Assembly (NCBI RefSeq): GCF_010211755.1
Contig: NZ_PDWR01000015.1
Coordinates: forward strand, 17,233 to 81,232
DNA length: 64,000 bases
DNA from: Pseudoxanthomonas sangjuensis
GTDB taxonomy: Bacteria > Pseudomonadota > Gammaproteobacteria > Xanthomonadales > Xanthomonadaceae
Direction of reading: 5' to 3'
Program-made: the position numbers and the translations under genes
The notes under the pieces: generated by a model
Seen by the model: the letters and a program-made list of their open reading frames with translations, nothing else
Databases searched by the model: none
What the model was told of the DNA's origin: nothing
Part shown: positions 54,322 through 61,524 of the stretch, one piece after another
How positions within the stretch are numbered: position 1 is the stretch's first letter
Layout of the letters: each line of letters starts with the position of its first letter

Positions 54322-56961
54322 CTACGAAAGCACGGCCGACAATTGTTCGCGCACGTTGTGGCCGCTGTCGTCGATTTTGCGTGCCATGAGGTACAGCCCC
54401 TTGCCCCCGCTGCGCTTCGCCCATAGCTCGCCGACCATGCGCTTCTCCTTTTCCTGATCGGCAGTGAAGCGGTCGCCGCCCTTGTATTCGACGACCAGCA
54501 GGCGGCCATCCTTCAGCTTCGCGACGAAGTCGGGATAGGTGCGCTGGCTGGAGGTTGGCATCCAGAACTGGGTGGGATGGACGAGGTTGCGCACCCAGAA
54601 CTCGACTTCGTCCAGCGTGTCGATGGCCTGCGCGCATTCGAATTCTTCGGTGACGGCGCCGCCGGGCGTTTTCCAGCTGAGGTCGCCCGGTACCGGGTAG
54701 TAGTGCTTGCGGAAACGGTACGCGCCCCGGTAATACCAGTGCGCCGGATAGCGCGACATGTCGGCCGGGTAGGTGAAGGTGTGGTCGGGTGCGTCGCTGG
54801 CGACGATGTCGTTGCCTTGCCCGAACAGCAACTGCTCGAAGCCGCCCCGGTAGGCATTGTCCTTGGCGAGCAGCAGTTGTTCCTCCAGCTTGCGGCGGAG
54901 GACGAACTGCCCGCGCAGCAACTGCGCCAGCGAGAAGCCGCGATCGTTCAGGAGGCTGTCGACCGCGCGCCGCACCCATTCGCGCAGCACCGGCTGCTTG
55001 ACCGACGGGTCGCGGATTTCGTGGTCGAGCCAGCCGATGAGGTCGGTCACGGTACGGTCCTGGGCGAAACCCGGCAAATAGGTCGCTACGTCGTCCTTGA
55101 CGTGGTGGTACTGCACCGTGTGGTCCTCGAGATAGACCTCGAAAGTCATGCTGTCGTCGCTGGCGCGGAAGCTCGACAAATCCGGCGGACTTGCCAGCAG
55201 GTCCCACTTGAAGTCGGCGGAAACCATGCCGCGGTCGATCAGCTCCAATTCGCCCTGTTCCATCAGGCAAAGGCGCGGCACCCGGAACGCGACGCCACGC
55301 TCGCTCGGTGCCTTGGCCGCGACGACCGCAAGCTGGTGTCGTTCCACCTGCCCCGCGATCTCGTCGCGCTTGCTCGGCGGCGCGGTGAGGACGATGGCTT
55401 CGACCGTGGCGACGTCGATCTCGTCGGAGATCTCCACGGTGCCGCCCGGCCCGCCTTCGGGATCGGGAATGAATGCCACCCGTTCCTTGTCGCGTTCGGG
55501 CGCATCCGTGAAGTCCGGCGCCTTGCGCACCTCGATGCGCGTCTTCGGCAGTTCCGGCGCAACGATGCCGCCGCCCTGGAGCGGCAGCGGTTCGGTTTCC
55601 GCATTTTCGCGGCGAATCGCGTTGGCGGCTTCCATTGGGTTGAAGCCGATGTTGACCAGCGATTGGGTCAGTTCGCCCGCGGCGCGGCCGAAACTGTCGG
55701 TGACGACGTGGGCGTACGCCTTGTTCATCGCCCCCTGCCGGCGCGGGCTCGCGTAGGGCATGCGCAGCACGCGGCCGAGCAGCTGCTGGATGTCCTTGTC
55801 GCTGTGCACCTGCGCCACCGAGCAGAACACGTAGGCGAAGGAACAGTCCCAGCCTTCCTTCAGCGCCTGCTTGGTGATGATCGCCTCGATGGGGCAATCC
55901 TTGGCGAACAGGTCGATGCCGTCGATCTCGCGGGCGTCGCCGGTGGCGATGGCTATCGCCTTCGGGTCGATGCCGTCGACGTCGATCAAATGGCGCTTCA
56001 CTTCCTCGACCGTGGCGACACCGCGGGCGTTCTCGGCCTGGACGAGCAGGATCGGCCGGATGTATTCCGGTTCGCCCAGCGCGGTCTGCGCCAGCGACTT
56101 GCGCCGCGCCACCGCGCTGCTGACCGCGGCTTGCCATTCGCCGTTGTGTTCCTTCAGTACCACCGGGAACTTGATCATGTTCTCGGCCTTCAGCTCGAAG
56201 GCGGAGACGCTGACCAGCACGTTGGAGCTGGTGGTGTCGGGCGTGGCGGTGAGTTCGACCACGGCGCGCGGGCCGAGCCGCTCGTACACGGTGTAGGACA
56301 ACGGCGTGGTCGCATTGTGCGCCTCGTCCATGATCACCAGCGGGCCATGCAGTTTCAGCAGGTTGGCGAAGGATGCGAGCGCCTTGCCGTCGGCGCCTTT
56401 CTCCAGGTAGTCGAGCTCCTTCGTGCTGCCGGCGAAGTGCGGCTCCATGTCTTCATGGTGTTCGTAGACCTTGCGGCCTTCCTGGTTCTCCACGCGCAGG
56501 GCGGCGACGGTGGAAATGACGATGCAGACCTTGGTGCCGAGGTCGGCAGGGCGGATTTGCGCGAAGTCGGCGACGTCGAACACGGCGACCTGGCCGTTGA
56601 AGGCGTCGTCCAGTTCCTGCCGGTACGGGTGGCGCGGGTCGCGGAAGGCTTCCAGCGTCTGCGTCTTGATCTGCGTGGTCGGCACCATCCACATGACCAG
56701 CGGGAATTCGCGGTCGAGCAGGGTGCGGCCGGCGGCCTGGATGATGTGCGCGCCCATCACGGTCTTGCCACCGCCGGTGGGGATGCGCAGGCAGGCGTAG
56801 GGAACGTGCGGCAAGCCGGGCATCGGCTTGTATTGGTCGAACAGTCCCTTGTCGACGGTCTTGGCGAAGGCTTCGTCCGGGTTGCCCAGTCGCGCGGCGT
56901 CGAGGAAGCGCTCGAGGCTTTCGAGTGCGCGGCGCTGGTAGAGCTTGAGGGCGAGGGCCAT
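54322..56961 (-). CDS. Type III restriction endonuclease Res subunit
   Basis: 879 residues. N-terminal SF2 helicase/translocase: Walker A PTGGGKTVMG about 61-70, DEAH box VIMDEAHNAT, ELTATPDT, then motif V/VI region LLGRVLRMPYA. C-terminal PD-(D/E)xK nuclease: PDFVAKLKDGRLLVVEYKGGD. Cuts DNA with the Mod subunit after translocation between inversely oriented sites. The start is 1 bp past the mod stop, so translation is coupled. Likely needs Mod to assemble. Confidence 0.95.
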   Translation of the reverse strand: MALALKLYQRRALESLERFLDAARLGNPDEAFAKTVDKGLFDQYKPMPGLPHVPYACLRIPTGGGKTVMGAHIIQAAGRTLLDREFPLVMWMVPTTQIKTQTLEAFRDPRHPYRQELDDAFNGQVAVFDVADFAQIRPADLGTKVCIVISTVAALRVENQEGRKVYEHHEDMEPHFAGSTKELDYLEKGADGKALASFANLLKLHGPLVIMDEAHNATTPLSYTVYERLGPRAVVELTATPDTTSSNVLVSVSAFELKAENMIKFPVVLKEHNGEWQAAVSSAVARRKSLAQTALGEPEYIRPILLVQAENARGVATVEEVKRHLIDVDGIDPKAIAIATGDAREIDGIDLFAKDCPIEAIITKQALKEGWDCSFAYVFCSVAQVHSDKDIQQLLGRVLRMPYASPRRQGAMNKAYAHVVTDSFGRAAGELTQSLVNIGFNPMEAANAIRRENAETEPLPLQGGGIVAPELPKTRIEVRKAPDFTDAPERDKERVAFIPDPEGGPGGTVEISDEIDVATVEAIVLTAPPSKRDEIAGQVERHQLAVVAAKAPSERGVAFRVPRLCLMEQGELELIDRGMVSADFKWDLLASPPDLSSFRASDDSMTFEVYLEDHTVQYHHVKDDVATYLPGFAQDRTVTDLIGWLDHEIRDPSVKQPVLREWVRRAVDSLLNDRGFSLAQLLRGQFVLRRKLEEQLLLAKDNAYRGGFEQLLFGQGNDIVASDAPDHTFTYPADMSRYPAHWYYRGAYRFRKHYYPVPGDLSWKTPGGAVTEEFECAQAIDTLDEVEFWVRNLVHPTQFWMPTSSQRTYPDFVAKLKDGRLLVVEYKGGDRFTADQEKEKRMVGELWAKRSGGKGLYLMARKIDDSGHNVREQLSAVLS

Positions 56962-56962
56962 G

Positions 56963-58474
56963 TCAGCGTGCCTTGAGGTCGTAAGGCGTTTGCCGGAAGG
57001 TGATGTCGAGTTCGCGCAGTTGTTCTTCGGGCAGTGCGCAGGCTTCGCCGTAGATCACCTTGGGGCCGTCGAACTTCGGCAGCGAGCGCAGGATGCGGCG
57101 GGTAAGGACGTTGCCGCCGGCCTTGCTGTCATCGCCGAGGATGCCGTTGTAGAGCAGGTAGTAGCCGATGCCGTTGTGTTCGCCGAGGAAGGCCTCTTTC
57201 TTCGCGCGCGTCGAACGGGCGGTGCCGGTTTCGGCGAACCAGACGTGGGCGGCGAGGTGTTCGAACTTGATGCCATCGCGGATATGGCCGTTTTCATCGA
57301 AGACAGGCACGCCGAGTTTGTAGTAGCGGAAGCCGCCACCGCCCTGCCAGCCGACGGCTTCGGAGATGCCGCCCTGTTCGCCGTCGACGACTTTCTTCAG
57401 GCGCGGTTGGCAGTGGCTGCGGGCGTGTTCGCCCATCTCGATGCCGATCCAGCGGCGGCCCATCTTGTGGGCGACCGCCGCCGTCGTGCCGCTGCCGAGG
57501 AAGCTGTCGAGGATGAGGTCGCCGGAGTTGGTCGAAATCTGGAGCACTCGTTGGAGTAGTCGTTCCGGTTTCGGCGTATCAAAAGCGTTTTCGGCGCCGA
57601 ATAACACATTGATCTCTTTCTTGGCTTCCTGGTTGTGGCCGACCTCGGCGTTCGTCCACCACGTCCACGAACTGCGTCCATCTGTTTCCGACAGGTAGTT
57701 TTTCCGTCGTGGAACGCCGTCTCCGTTCTTGCCAAACCAGAAGCGTCCTTCGGCGACTTGCTGAAGAAACTTTTCCTCCGTGTTTTTCCAGCACATTCCC
57801 GTAGGAGGGAGATGAACCTTCCCCGACGGCGAGGTGATTGCATACATCTGGTTGGGTCGATAACCCTGTGCGGAGAAGTCGGACGAGACCCAAGGACCAC
57901 GAGGATCGTTGTCAGGATTCTTATAGCGGCTGCGCTGTTCCTCGCTGACCGGCAGGAGGTTTAACGCTAACTTCTCTGAGTTCTTGCCGTAGATAATGAG
58001 ATGATCATGAGCTGCACCCATCTGGATGCGTGCATCTGGTGATGTCCGCTTCTGCCACAGAGCATTGGCGACGAAGTTCTTGCGGCCGAATATCTCGTCG
58101 CAGACGACCTTGAAGTAGTGTGCCTCGTTGTCGTCGAGCGTGACCCAGAGCGATCCGTCCTCGGCCAGCAGCTCGCGCAGCAGTTCCAGCCGCGGATACA
58201 TTAACGACAGCCACTGCGAATGCTCGACGTTGTCGTCGTAATGCTCGAACGCACTGCCCGTGTTGTACGGCGGATCGATGAAGATGCACTTCACCTGGCC
58301 CGCGTAGTACGGCAGCAACGCCTTCAGCGCCTCGAGGTTGTCGCCCTCGATCAGCATGTTCGGGGAATCGGCTTCGCCGTACGACAGCCCGGCCACCGGC
58401 TCCAGCAACCGATACGGCGCCAACGCCGCCCGTGTCAGGTCCGCCTCCCGGTTGAACCACGACAGCAGCGGCAT
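56963..58474 (-). CDS. Type III DNA methyltransferase Mod subunit
   Basis: 503 residues. Beta-class N6-adenine methyltransferase: catalytic FIDPPYNTGSAFEHYDDN early and AdoMet-binding LDSFLGSGTTAAVAH later. The region between them (roughly residues 130-330) holds the target-recognition domain and is visibly lower in GC. N-terminus YGEADSPNMLIEGDNLEALKALLP is typical. Followed directly by res. The promoter lies in the 196-bp gap shared with a divergent regulator. Confidence 0.95.
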   Translation of the reverse strand: MPLLSWFNREADLTRAALAPYRLLEPVAGLSYGEADSPNMLIEGDNLEALKALLPYYAGQVKCIFIDPPYNTGSAFEHYDDNVEHSQWLSLMYPRLELLRELLAEDGSLWVTLDDNEAHYFKVVCDEIFGRKNFVANALWQKRTSPDARIQMGAAHDHLIIYGKNSEKLALNLLPVSEEQRSRYKNPDNDPRGPWVSSDFSAQGYRPNQMYAITSPSGKVHLPPTGMCWKNTEEKFLQQVAEGRFWFGKNGDGVPRRKNYLSETDGRSSWTWWTNAEVGHNQEAKKEINVLFGAENAFDTPKPERLLQRVLQISTNSGDLILDSFLGSGTTAAVAHKMGRRWIGIEMGEHARSHCQPRLKKVVDGEQGGISEAVGWQGGGGFRYYKLGVPVFDENGHIRDGIKFEHLAAHVWFAETGTARSTRAKKEAFLGEHNGIGYYLLYNGILGDDSKAGGNVLTRRILRSLPKFDGPKVIYGEACALPEEQLRELDITFRQTPYDLKAR

Positions 58475-58577
58475 CTAGCGCCGCTCCACGTGCTCGCACG
58501 ATTGCCCCACGCGCCACGCCGTCCGACCGACGGCCGGGGCGTTGTAGGGCAGGGCGTCCAGCGCTGGCGTGGGCATC

Positions 58578-58612
58578 TAACGTATCGGGTTTGAAACTAA
58601 CCCGATAAGTTA
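58578..58612. promoter_or_regulatory. Operator-like palindrome upstream of mod and the HTH regulator
   Basis: Arms TAACGTATCGGGTT (58578-58591) and AACCCGATAAGTTA (58599-58612) match at 13 of 14 with a 7-bp spacer. A further half-site AACCCAAAACGTTA (58622-58635) matches the same arm at 12 of 14. AT-rich in a GC-rich genome. Candidate binding site for the adjacent HTH protein, placed where it could repress both divergent genes. Confidence 0.7.
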
Positions 58613-58670
58613 AACACAATGAACCCAAAACGTTAATAGAGCGCCGGCGGCCTACGTAACTTCCCGGGCC

Positions 58671-59066
58671 ATGAACGACGAGCGCCAAGCGTTTTCGCAA
58701 AGACTGGCCGACGCCATGGAAAGGGCCGGCTACAAGCCCCGGCCCGGCGAGCTGCACAAGGTGTTCAACAGCAAGTACAACGGCGCTTCCGTTTCGGAAA
58801 TGACTGCCTCGCGCTGGCTCAGCGGCAAGGCGATCCCCGCGCAGGACAAGTTGCAGGTGTTGGCCGACCTGTTCGGCGTGGAGCCGCACGCCCTGCGTTA
58901 CGGCAAGGCAGGGAAGGGCAGGATCGGCGAAGCACAGGCCGCCTGGCCCGCCGGCGTGGGCGCACGCGAGCGGCAGGTCATCGATGCTTTCCTGGCGCTG
59001 CCGCCCAAGCGGAGGGAACTGGTCGGGGAAGTGGTTGCCGCGTTGGGGCAGGGCGGCGACAAGTGA
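58671..59066 (+). CDS. Divergent HTH regulator of the restriction-modification system
   Basis: 131 residues. N-terminal helix-turn-helix domain (SQRLADAMERAGYKPRPGEL, a longer loop, then MTASRWLSGKAIPAQDKLQVLADLFGV), and a C-terminal helical region (GARERQVIDAFLALPPKRRELVGEVV). Resembles phage-repressor-like XRE proteins. Its own start lies 58 bp from the operator-like palindrome, so autoregulation and control of mod are plausible, similar to C proteins of other R-M systems; unproven. Confidence 0.82.
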   Translation: MNDERQAFSQRLADAMERAGYKPRPGELHKVFNSKYNGASVSEMTASRWLSGKAIPAQDKLQVLADLFGVEPHALRYGKAGKGRIGEAQAAWPAGVGARERQVIDAFLALPPKRRELVGEVVAALGQGGDK

Positions 59067-59076
59067 AATTTCCCCG

Positions 59077-59164
59077 CTTGGCCTGAGCGTAGCGAAGCGG
59101 AGTCGAAGGACTGGCCTGGGGCCCTTCGACTCCGGGCCGTCGGCCCTACGCTCAGGGCGAACGG
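59077..59164. repeat. Dispersed palindrome, GAGCGTAG/TCGAAG family, copy 4
   Basis: CTTGGCCTGAGCGTAGCGAAGCGGAGTCGAAGG ... GCCCTTCGACTCCGGG...CCTACGCTCAGGGCGAACGG. Facing arms as in copies 1 and 3. Lies between the HTH regulator and the toxin gene, on the right side of the R-M genes. Confidence 0.85.
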
Positions 59165-59177
59165 TACCGGACAGGGA

Positions 59178-59612
59178 TCATCGGGCGCGGCGGTACTTCG
59201 CCCGTGGTTCGTTCACCGCGTCGCCGGGTTCCAGACGCAGGTGCGGGCGCAGCCAGTCGGCGAAGTCGGCTTCGGCCAGCGAGCCTTCGGCCAGCGACAG
59301 GTAGACCGGGTACAGCTCGATGTTGCTGGCCTGCAGTGTTGCGCTGTTCAGGGCGAGGAAAAGTTCGCAGGCCACGGCAGCGGTGCGCTTGTTGCCGTCG
59401 ACGAAGGGATGGTTGCGTGCCAAGCCGAAGGCCAGGCTAGCGGCCAACGCCGCCAGATCGGGCGGCGGATCGCCGCAGGCCCACAACTGTTGTGGTCGTG
59501 CGAGCGCGGATTCCAGCAAGGTTTCGTCGCGCACGCCAATGCCGCCGCCGTGCTCGGCCAATTGGCGCTCGTGGATGGCTAGCGCGAGCGCGCGTTCGAT
59601 CCAGACGATCAT
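59178..59612 (-). CDS. Death-on-curing (Doc/Fic) family toxin
   Basis: 144 residues, Fic fold. Fic motif RNHPFVDGNKRTAAVACELFL with the catalytic His and the Asp/Gly/Asn/Lys/Arg set, after an N-terminal helix set and GGGIGVRDETLLESALARP. Doc-type enzymes phosphorylate EF-Tu or AMPylate targets. The start is 9 bp after the antitoxin stop; the antitoxin gene comes first. No obvious phage partner. Confidence 0.9.
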   Translation of the reverse strand: MIVWIERALALAIHERQLAEHGGGIGVRDETLLESALARPQQLWACGDPPPDLAALAASLAFGLARNHPFVDGNKRTAAVACELFLALNSATLQASNIELYPVYLSLAEGSLAEADFADWLRPHLRLEPGDAVNEPRAKYRRAR

Positions 59613-59621
59613 TGGAACGCC

Positions 59622-59843
59622 CTATTCGGCCAGCTTGCGCAGCAGATCGCGGCGGTCGCGCATGATCTTCTCCGCCACTTCCATCTGTGCGGCCAGCTTC
59701 GGGTCGTAGGTGGTCAGGCGGATGCCGTCCGGGGTTTCCAGCGCGTACAGCTCGTCGCCCTTGTCCACGCGCAGGCGCGCCAGCAACTCCTTGGGCAGGA
59801 TGACGCCGGCGGAATTGCCGATGGCGGTGATCTTCAGCTTCAT
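59622..59843 (-). CDS. AbrB/MazE-type antitoxin
   Basis: 73 residues: N-terminal swapped-hairpin AbrB domain (LKITAIGNSAGVILPKELLARLRVDKGDELYAL) and a charged C-terminal helix (QMEVAEKIMRDRRDLLRKL) that would cover the Doc active site. Pairs with the Fic/Doc toxin downstream. Preceded by two GTTATA direct repeats that could be its operator. Confidence 0.9.
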   Translation of the reverse strand: MKLKITAIGNSAGVILPKELLARLRVDKGDELYALETPDGIRLTTYDPKLAAQMEVAEKIMRDRRDLLRKLAE

Positions 59844-59866
59844 GGCGGTCTCGGGGGCTGGTTGAC

Positions 59867-59886
59867 GTTATAACCGATGTTATACC
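59867..59886 (-). promoter_or_regulatory. Candidate antitoxin operator/promoter
   Basis: Two copies of GTTATA(A)CC (59867-59875 and 59879-59886) in tandem, 24 bp before the antitoxin start. The left copy contains the self-palindrome GTTATAAC and reads TATAAC on the minus strand, a -10-like hexamer. Suggests autorepression overlapping the promoter. Confidence 0.5.
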
Positions 59887-59933
59887 GCTGCCATCGACGC
59901 GACAAGCCCATTGCCCTGAGCGGCGACGGAAAC

Positions 59934-59959
59934 AAAAACGCCGGGAGGCCCCGGCGTTC
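59934..59959 (-). terminator. Terminator after the PepSY-type gene
   Basis: AACGCCGGG/CCCCGGCGTT hairpin; on the minus strand it is followed by TTTGTTTCC. It lies 23 bp past the stop of the gene at 59982, ending the iron-uptake transcript. Confidence 0.75.
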
Positions 59960-59981
59960 CTGGTCCCGGCTGGCGGGTGGT

Positions 59982-60686
59982 TCAGCCGAAGCTGAGCAGG
60001 CCGATGGTGATGGCGAAAACGAGGGTGCCGATGCTCATCACGCTGACCAGCAACTCCCTCCGGCTGCGGCCCTTGGCCCACATCCAGATGCCGGAGATGC
60101 CCAGCAACAGCATGCCGATGGCCAGCGTGTCGGCCAGGAATACCCACCAGCCGCCGCCGATGCCCTTGTGCAGCTTGTTGAGCGCGGCGAGGAAATCGGA
60201 CTTCGTGTACTTGATTTCGGCGCTGTCGCTGCCCGGCGTGTAGGCCATCGACCACGAATTGCCGGGCGTGCCGCCGCTGAGGGTCCAGCGTTCGCCGCCT
60301 CCGCCCGGGCCGCGCGCGGTTTCGCCACGCGGGCCGCCTTCGCCGCGGCCTTCGCCGCGCGGCGGGGCCTTGCCGCCGGGACCGCCGGGACCGCCCTTGC
60401 GGATCATGGTGACTTCGAGCTTCTGCGCCTGCTGCAACCACAGCGAGAGCGCTTCGGGCGTGGCGCGGGCGTCGGCCGGGATCTGCACCACGTTCTCGCC
60501 GATCGGCGTGGTCTTGCCCTGCGGCCACGGGTTTTCGCCCGTGCGATGGTTCAGCAGCAGCCCGGTGAAGCCGTACACGATCGTGGCCAATGCACCCCAC
60601 GCGCCGATCCACAGGTGGATTTGCCGGACCCAGGCGTAAGTGGTGCGGGGAAACCGGAAGAACGGGCGGTTGGCGGTTGCGTTCAT
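59982..60686 (-). CDS. PepSY-associated membrane protein with low-complexity insert
   Basis: 234 residues. First membrane helix about 17-47 (VRQIHLWIGAWGALATIVYGFTGLLLNHR), a periplasmic segment, and C-terminal helices (WVFLADTLAIGMLLLGISGIWMW, LLVSVMSIGTLVFAITIGLL). Between residues about 97 and 130 is a Gly/Pro/Arg/Glu-rich low-complexity insert. The ends match the PepSY-associated transmembrane family tied to iron-siderophore reduction. Last gene of the receptor-piuC-PepSY group. Confidence 0.8.
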   Translation of the reverse strand: MNATANRPFFRFPRTTYAWVRQIHLWIGAWGALATIVYGFTGLLLNHRTGENPWPQGKTTPIGENVVQIPADARATPEALSLWLQQAQKLEVTMIRKGGPGGPGGKAPPRGEGRGEGGPRGETARGPGGGGERWTLSGGTPGNSWSMAYTPGSDSAEIKYTKSDFLAALNKLHKGIGGGWWVFLADTLAIGMLLLGISGIWMWAKGRSRRELLVSVMSIGTLVFAITIGLLSFG

Positions 60687-60753
60687 GCGGACGTGCGGTG
60701 GTGGTGGTGGGGGGAGGGCGGAAAGGGAACGCCTGTGCGGCGCGCGGGTTGAC

Positions 60754-61431
60754 TCAGACTTCGGACCATTGCCGCAGCAGGTTGTGGTACACGCCGGTGA
60801 GCTGCAGCACGGCCTGCGCATCGGCGCCGTCGCGGCGCAGGGTTTCGATCGCGGTATCCATTTCGAACAGCATCCGCCGGCGCGCGTCGTCGCGGACCAT
60901 GCTCTGCACCCAGAAGAACGAAGCCAGCCGCGCGCCGCGCGTCACCGGCGCGACCCGGTGCAGGCTGCTGGACGGGTAGACGATCAGGTCGCCGGCCGGC
61001 AGCTTCGCCTCGTGCTCGCCGTAGGTGTCGCTGACGATCAGTTCGCCGCCGTCGTATTCGTCCGGTTCGGCGAGGAACAGGGTGCACGACACGTCCGAAC
61101 GCAGCTGCTCCCTGCCGCCGAGGCGCATGACCGCGCCGTCGACATGGAAGCCGTACTCGCCGCCGCCGGCGTAGCGGTTGAAGCGCGGCGGCAGGATCTT
61201 CAGCGGCAACGCCGCGGCGAAGAACAGCGGGTTGCGTTCCAGTGCCGCGAGCACGATCTTGCCGAGCTCGGCCTTCAGCGGCGAGGCGTCGGGCAGTTGT
61301 TCGTTGCGCTTGACCTGCGCGCCCTGCACGCCGACGGTCTCGCGGCCGTCGGTCCAGTCCGCGGCGTCGAGCGCCCGACGGATGCGCGCCAGTTCGTCGC
61401 GGGTCAGCACTTCGGGGATGTGCAGCAGCAT
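60754..61431 (-). CDS. piuC: Fe(II)/2-oxoglutarate-dependent oxygenase PiuC
   Basis: 225 residues. PKHD-type hydroxylase: [19 protein letters not shown] (His-x-Asp iron ligands), [21 protein letters not shown], and [22 protein letters not shown] (second His and 2OG Arg). PiuC genes accompany catecholate siderophore receptors. Lies between the TonB receptor and the PepSY-type protein, same direction. Confidence 0.95.
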   Translation of the reverse strand: MLLHIPEVLTRDELARIRRALDAADWTDGRETVGVQGAQVKRNEQLPDASPLKAELGKIVLAALERNPLFFAAALPLKILPPRFNRYAGGGEYGFHVDGAVMRLGGREQLRSDVSCTLFLAEPDEYDGGELIVSDTYGEHEAKLPAGDLIVYPSSSLHRVAPVTRGARLASFFWVQSMVRDDARRRMLFEMDTAIETLRRDGADAQAVLQLTGVYHNLLRQWSEV

Positions 61432-61460
61432 GGGGATGTCTCGCAGGATGGCGGTGCTAT

Positions 61461-61513
61461 TGTAGGAACGGCGTAAGCCGCGAAAAGCGTCGCTGCTCGC
61501 GCAGCTCCTACAA
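61461..61513. repeat. Dispersed palindrome, GTAGGAGCGGCG family, copy 3
   Basis: TTGTAGGAACGGCGTAAGCCGCGAAAAGCG ... GCGCAGCTCCTACAACA; the outer arms pair, the inner part is degenerate. It lies between the TonB receptor stop and the piuC start, inside the presumed operon. A partial relative (TGTAGGAGCG...CTTCTACG) is at 54297-54327, at the end of hutD. Confidence 0.8.
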
Positions 61514-61524
61514 CAGACGGAACC

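Noticed and set aside
54577..56976. Plus-strand open frame of 799 codons
   Set aside because: Antisense to the type III res gene, which has all expected motifs.
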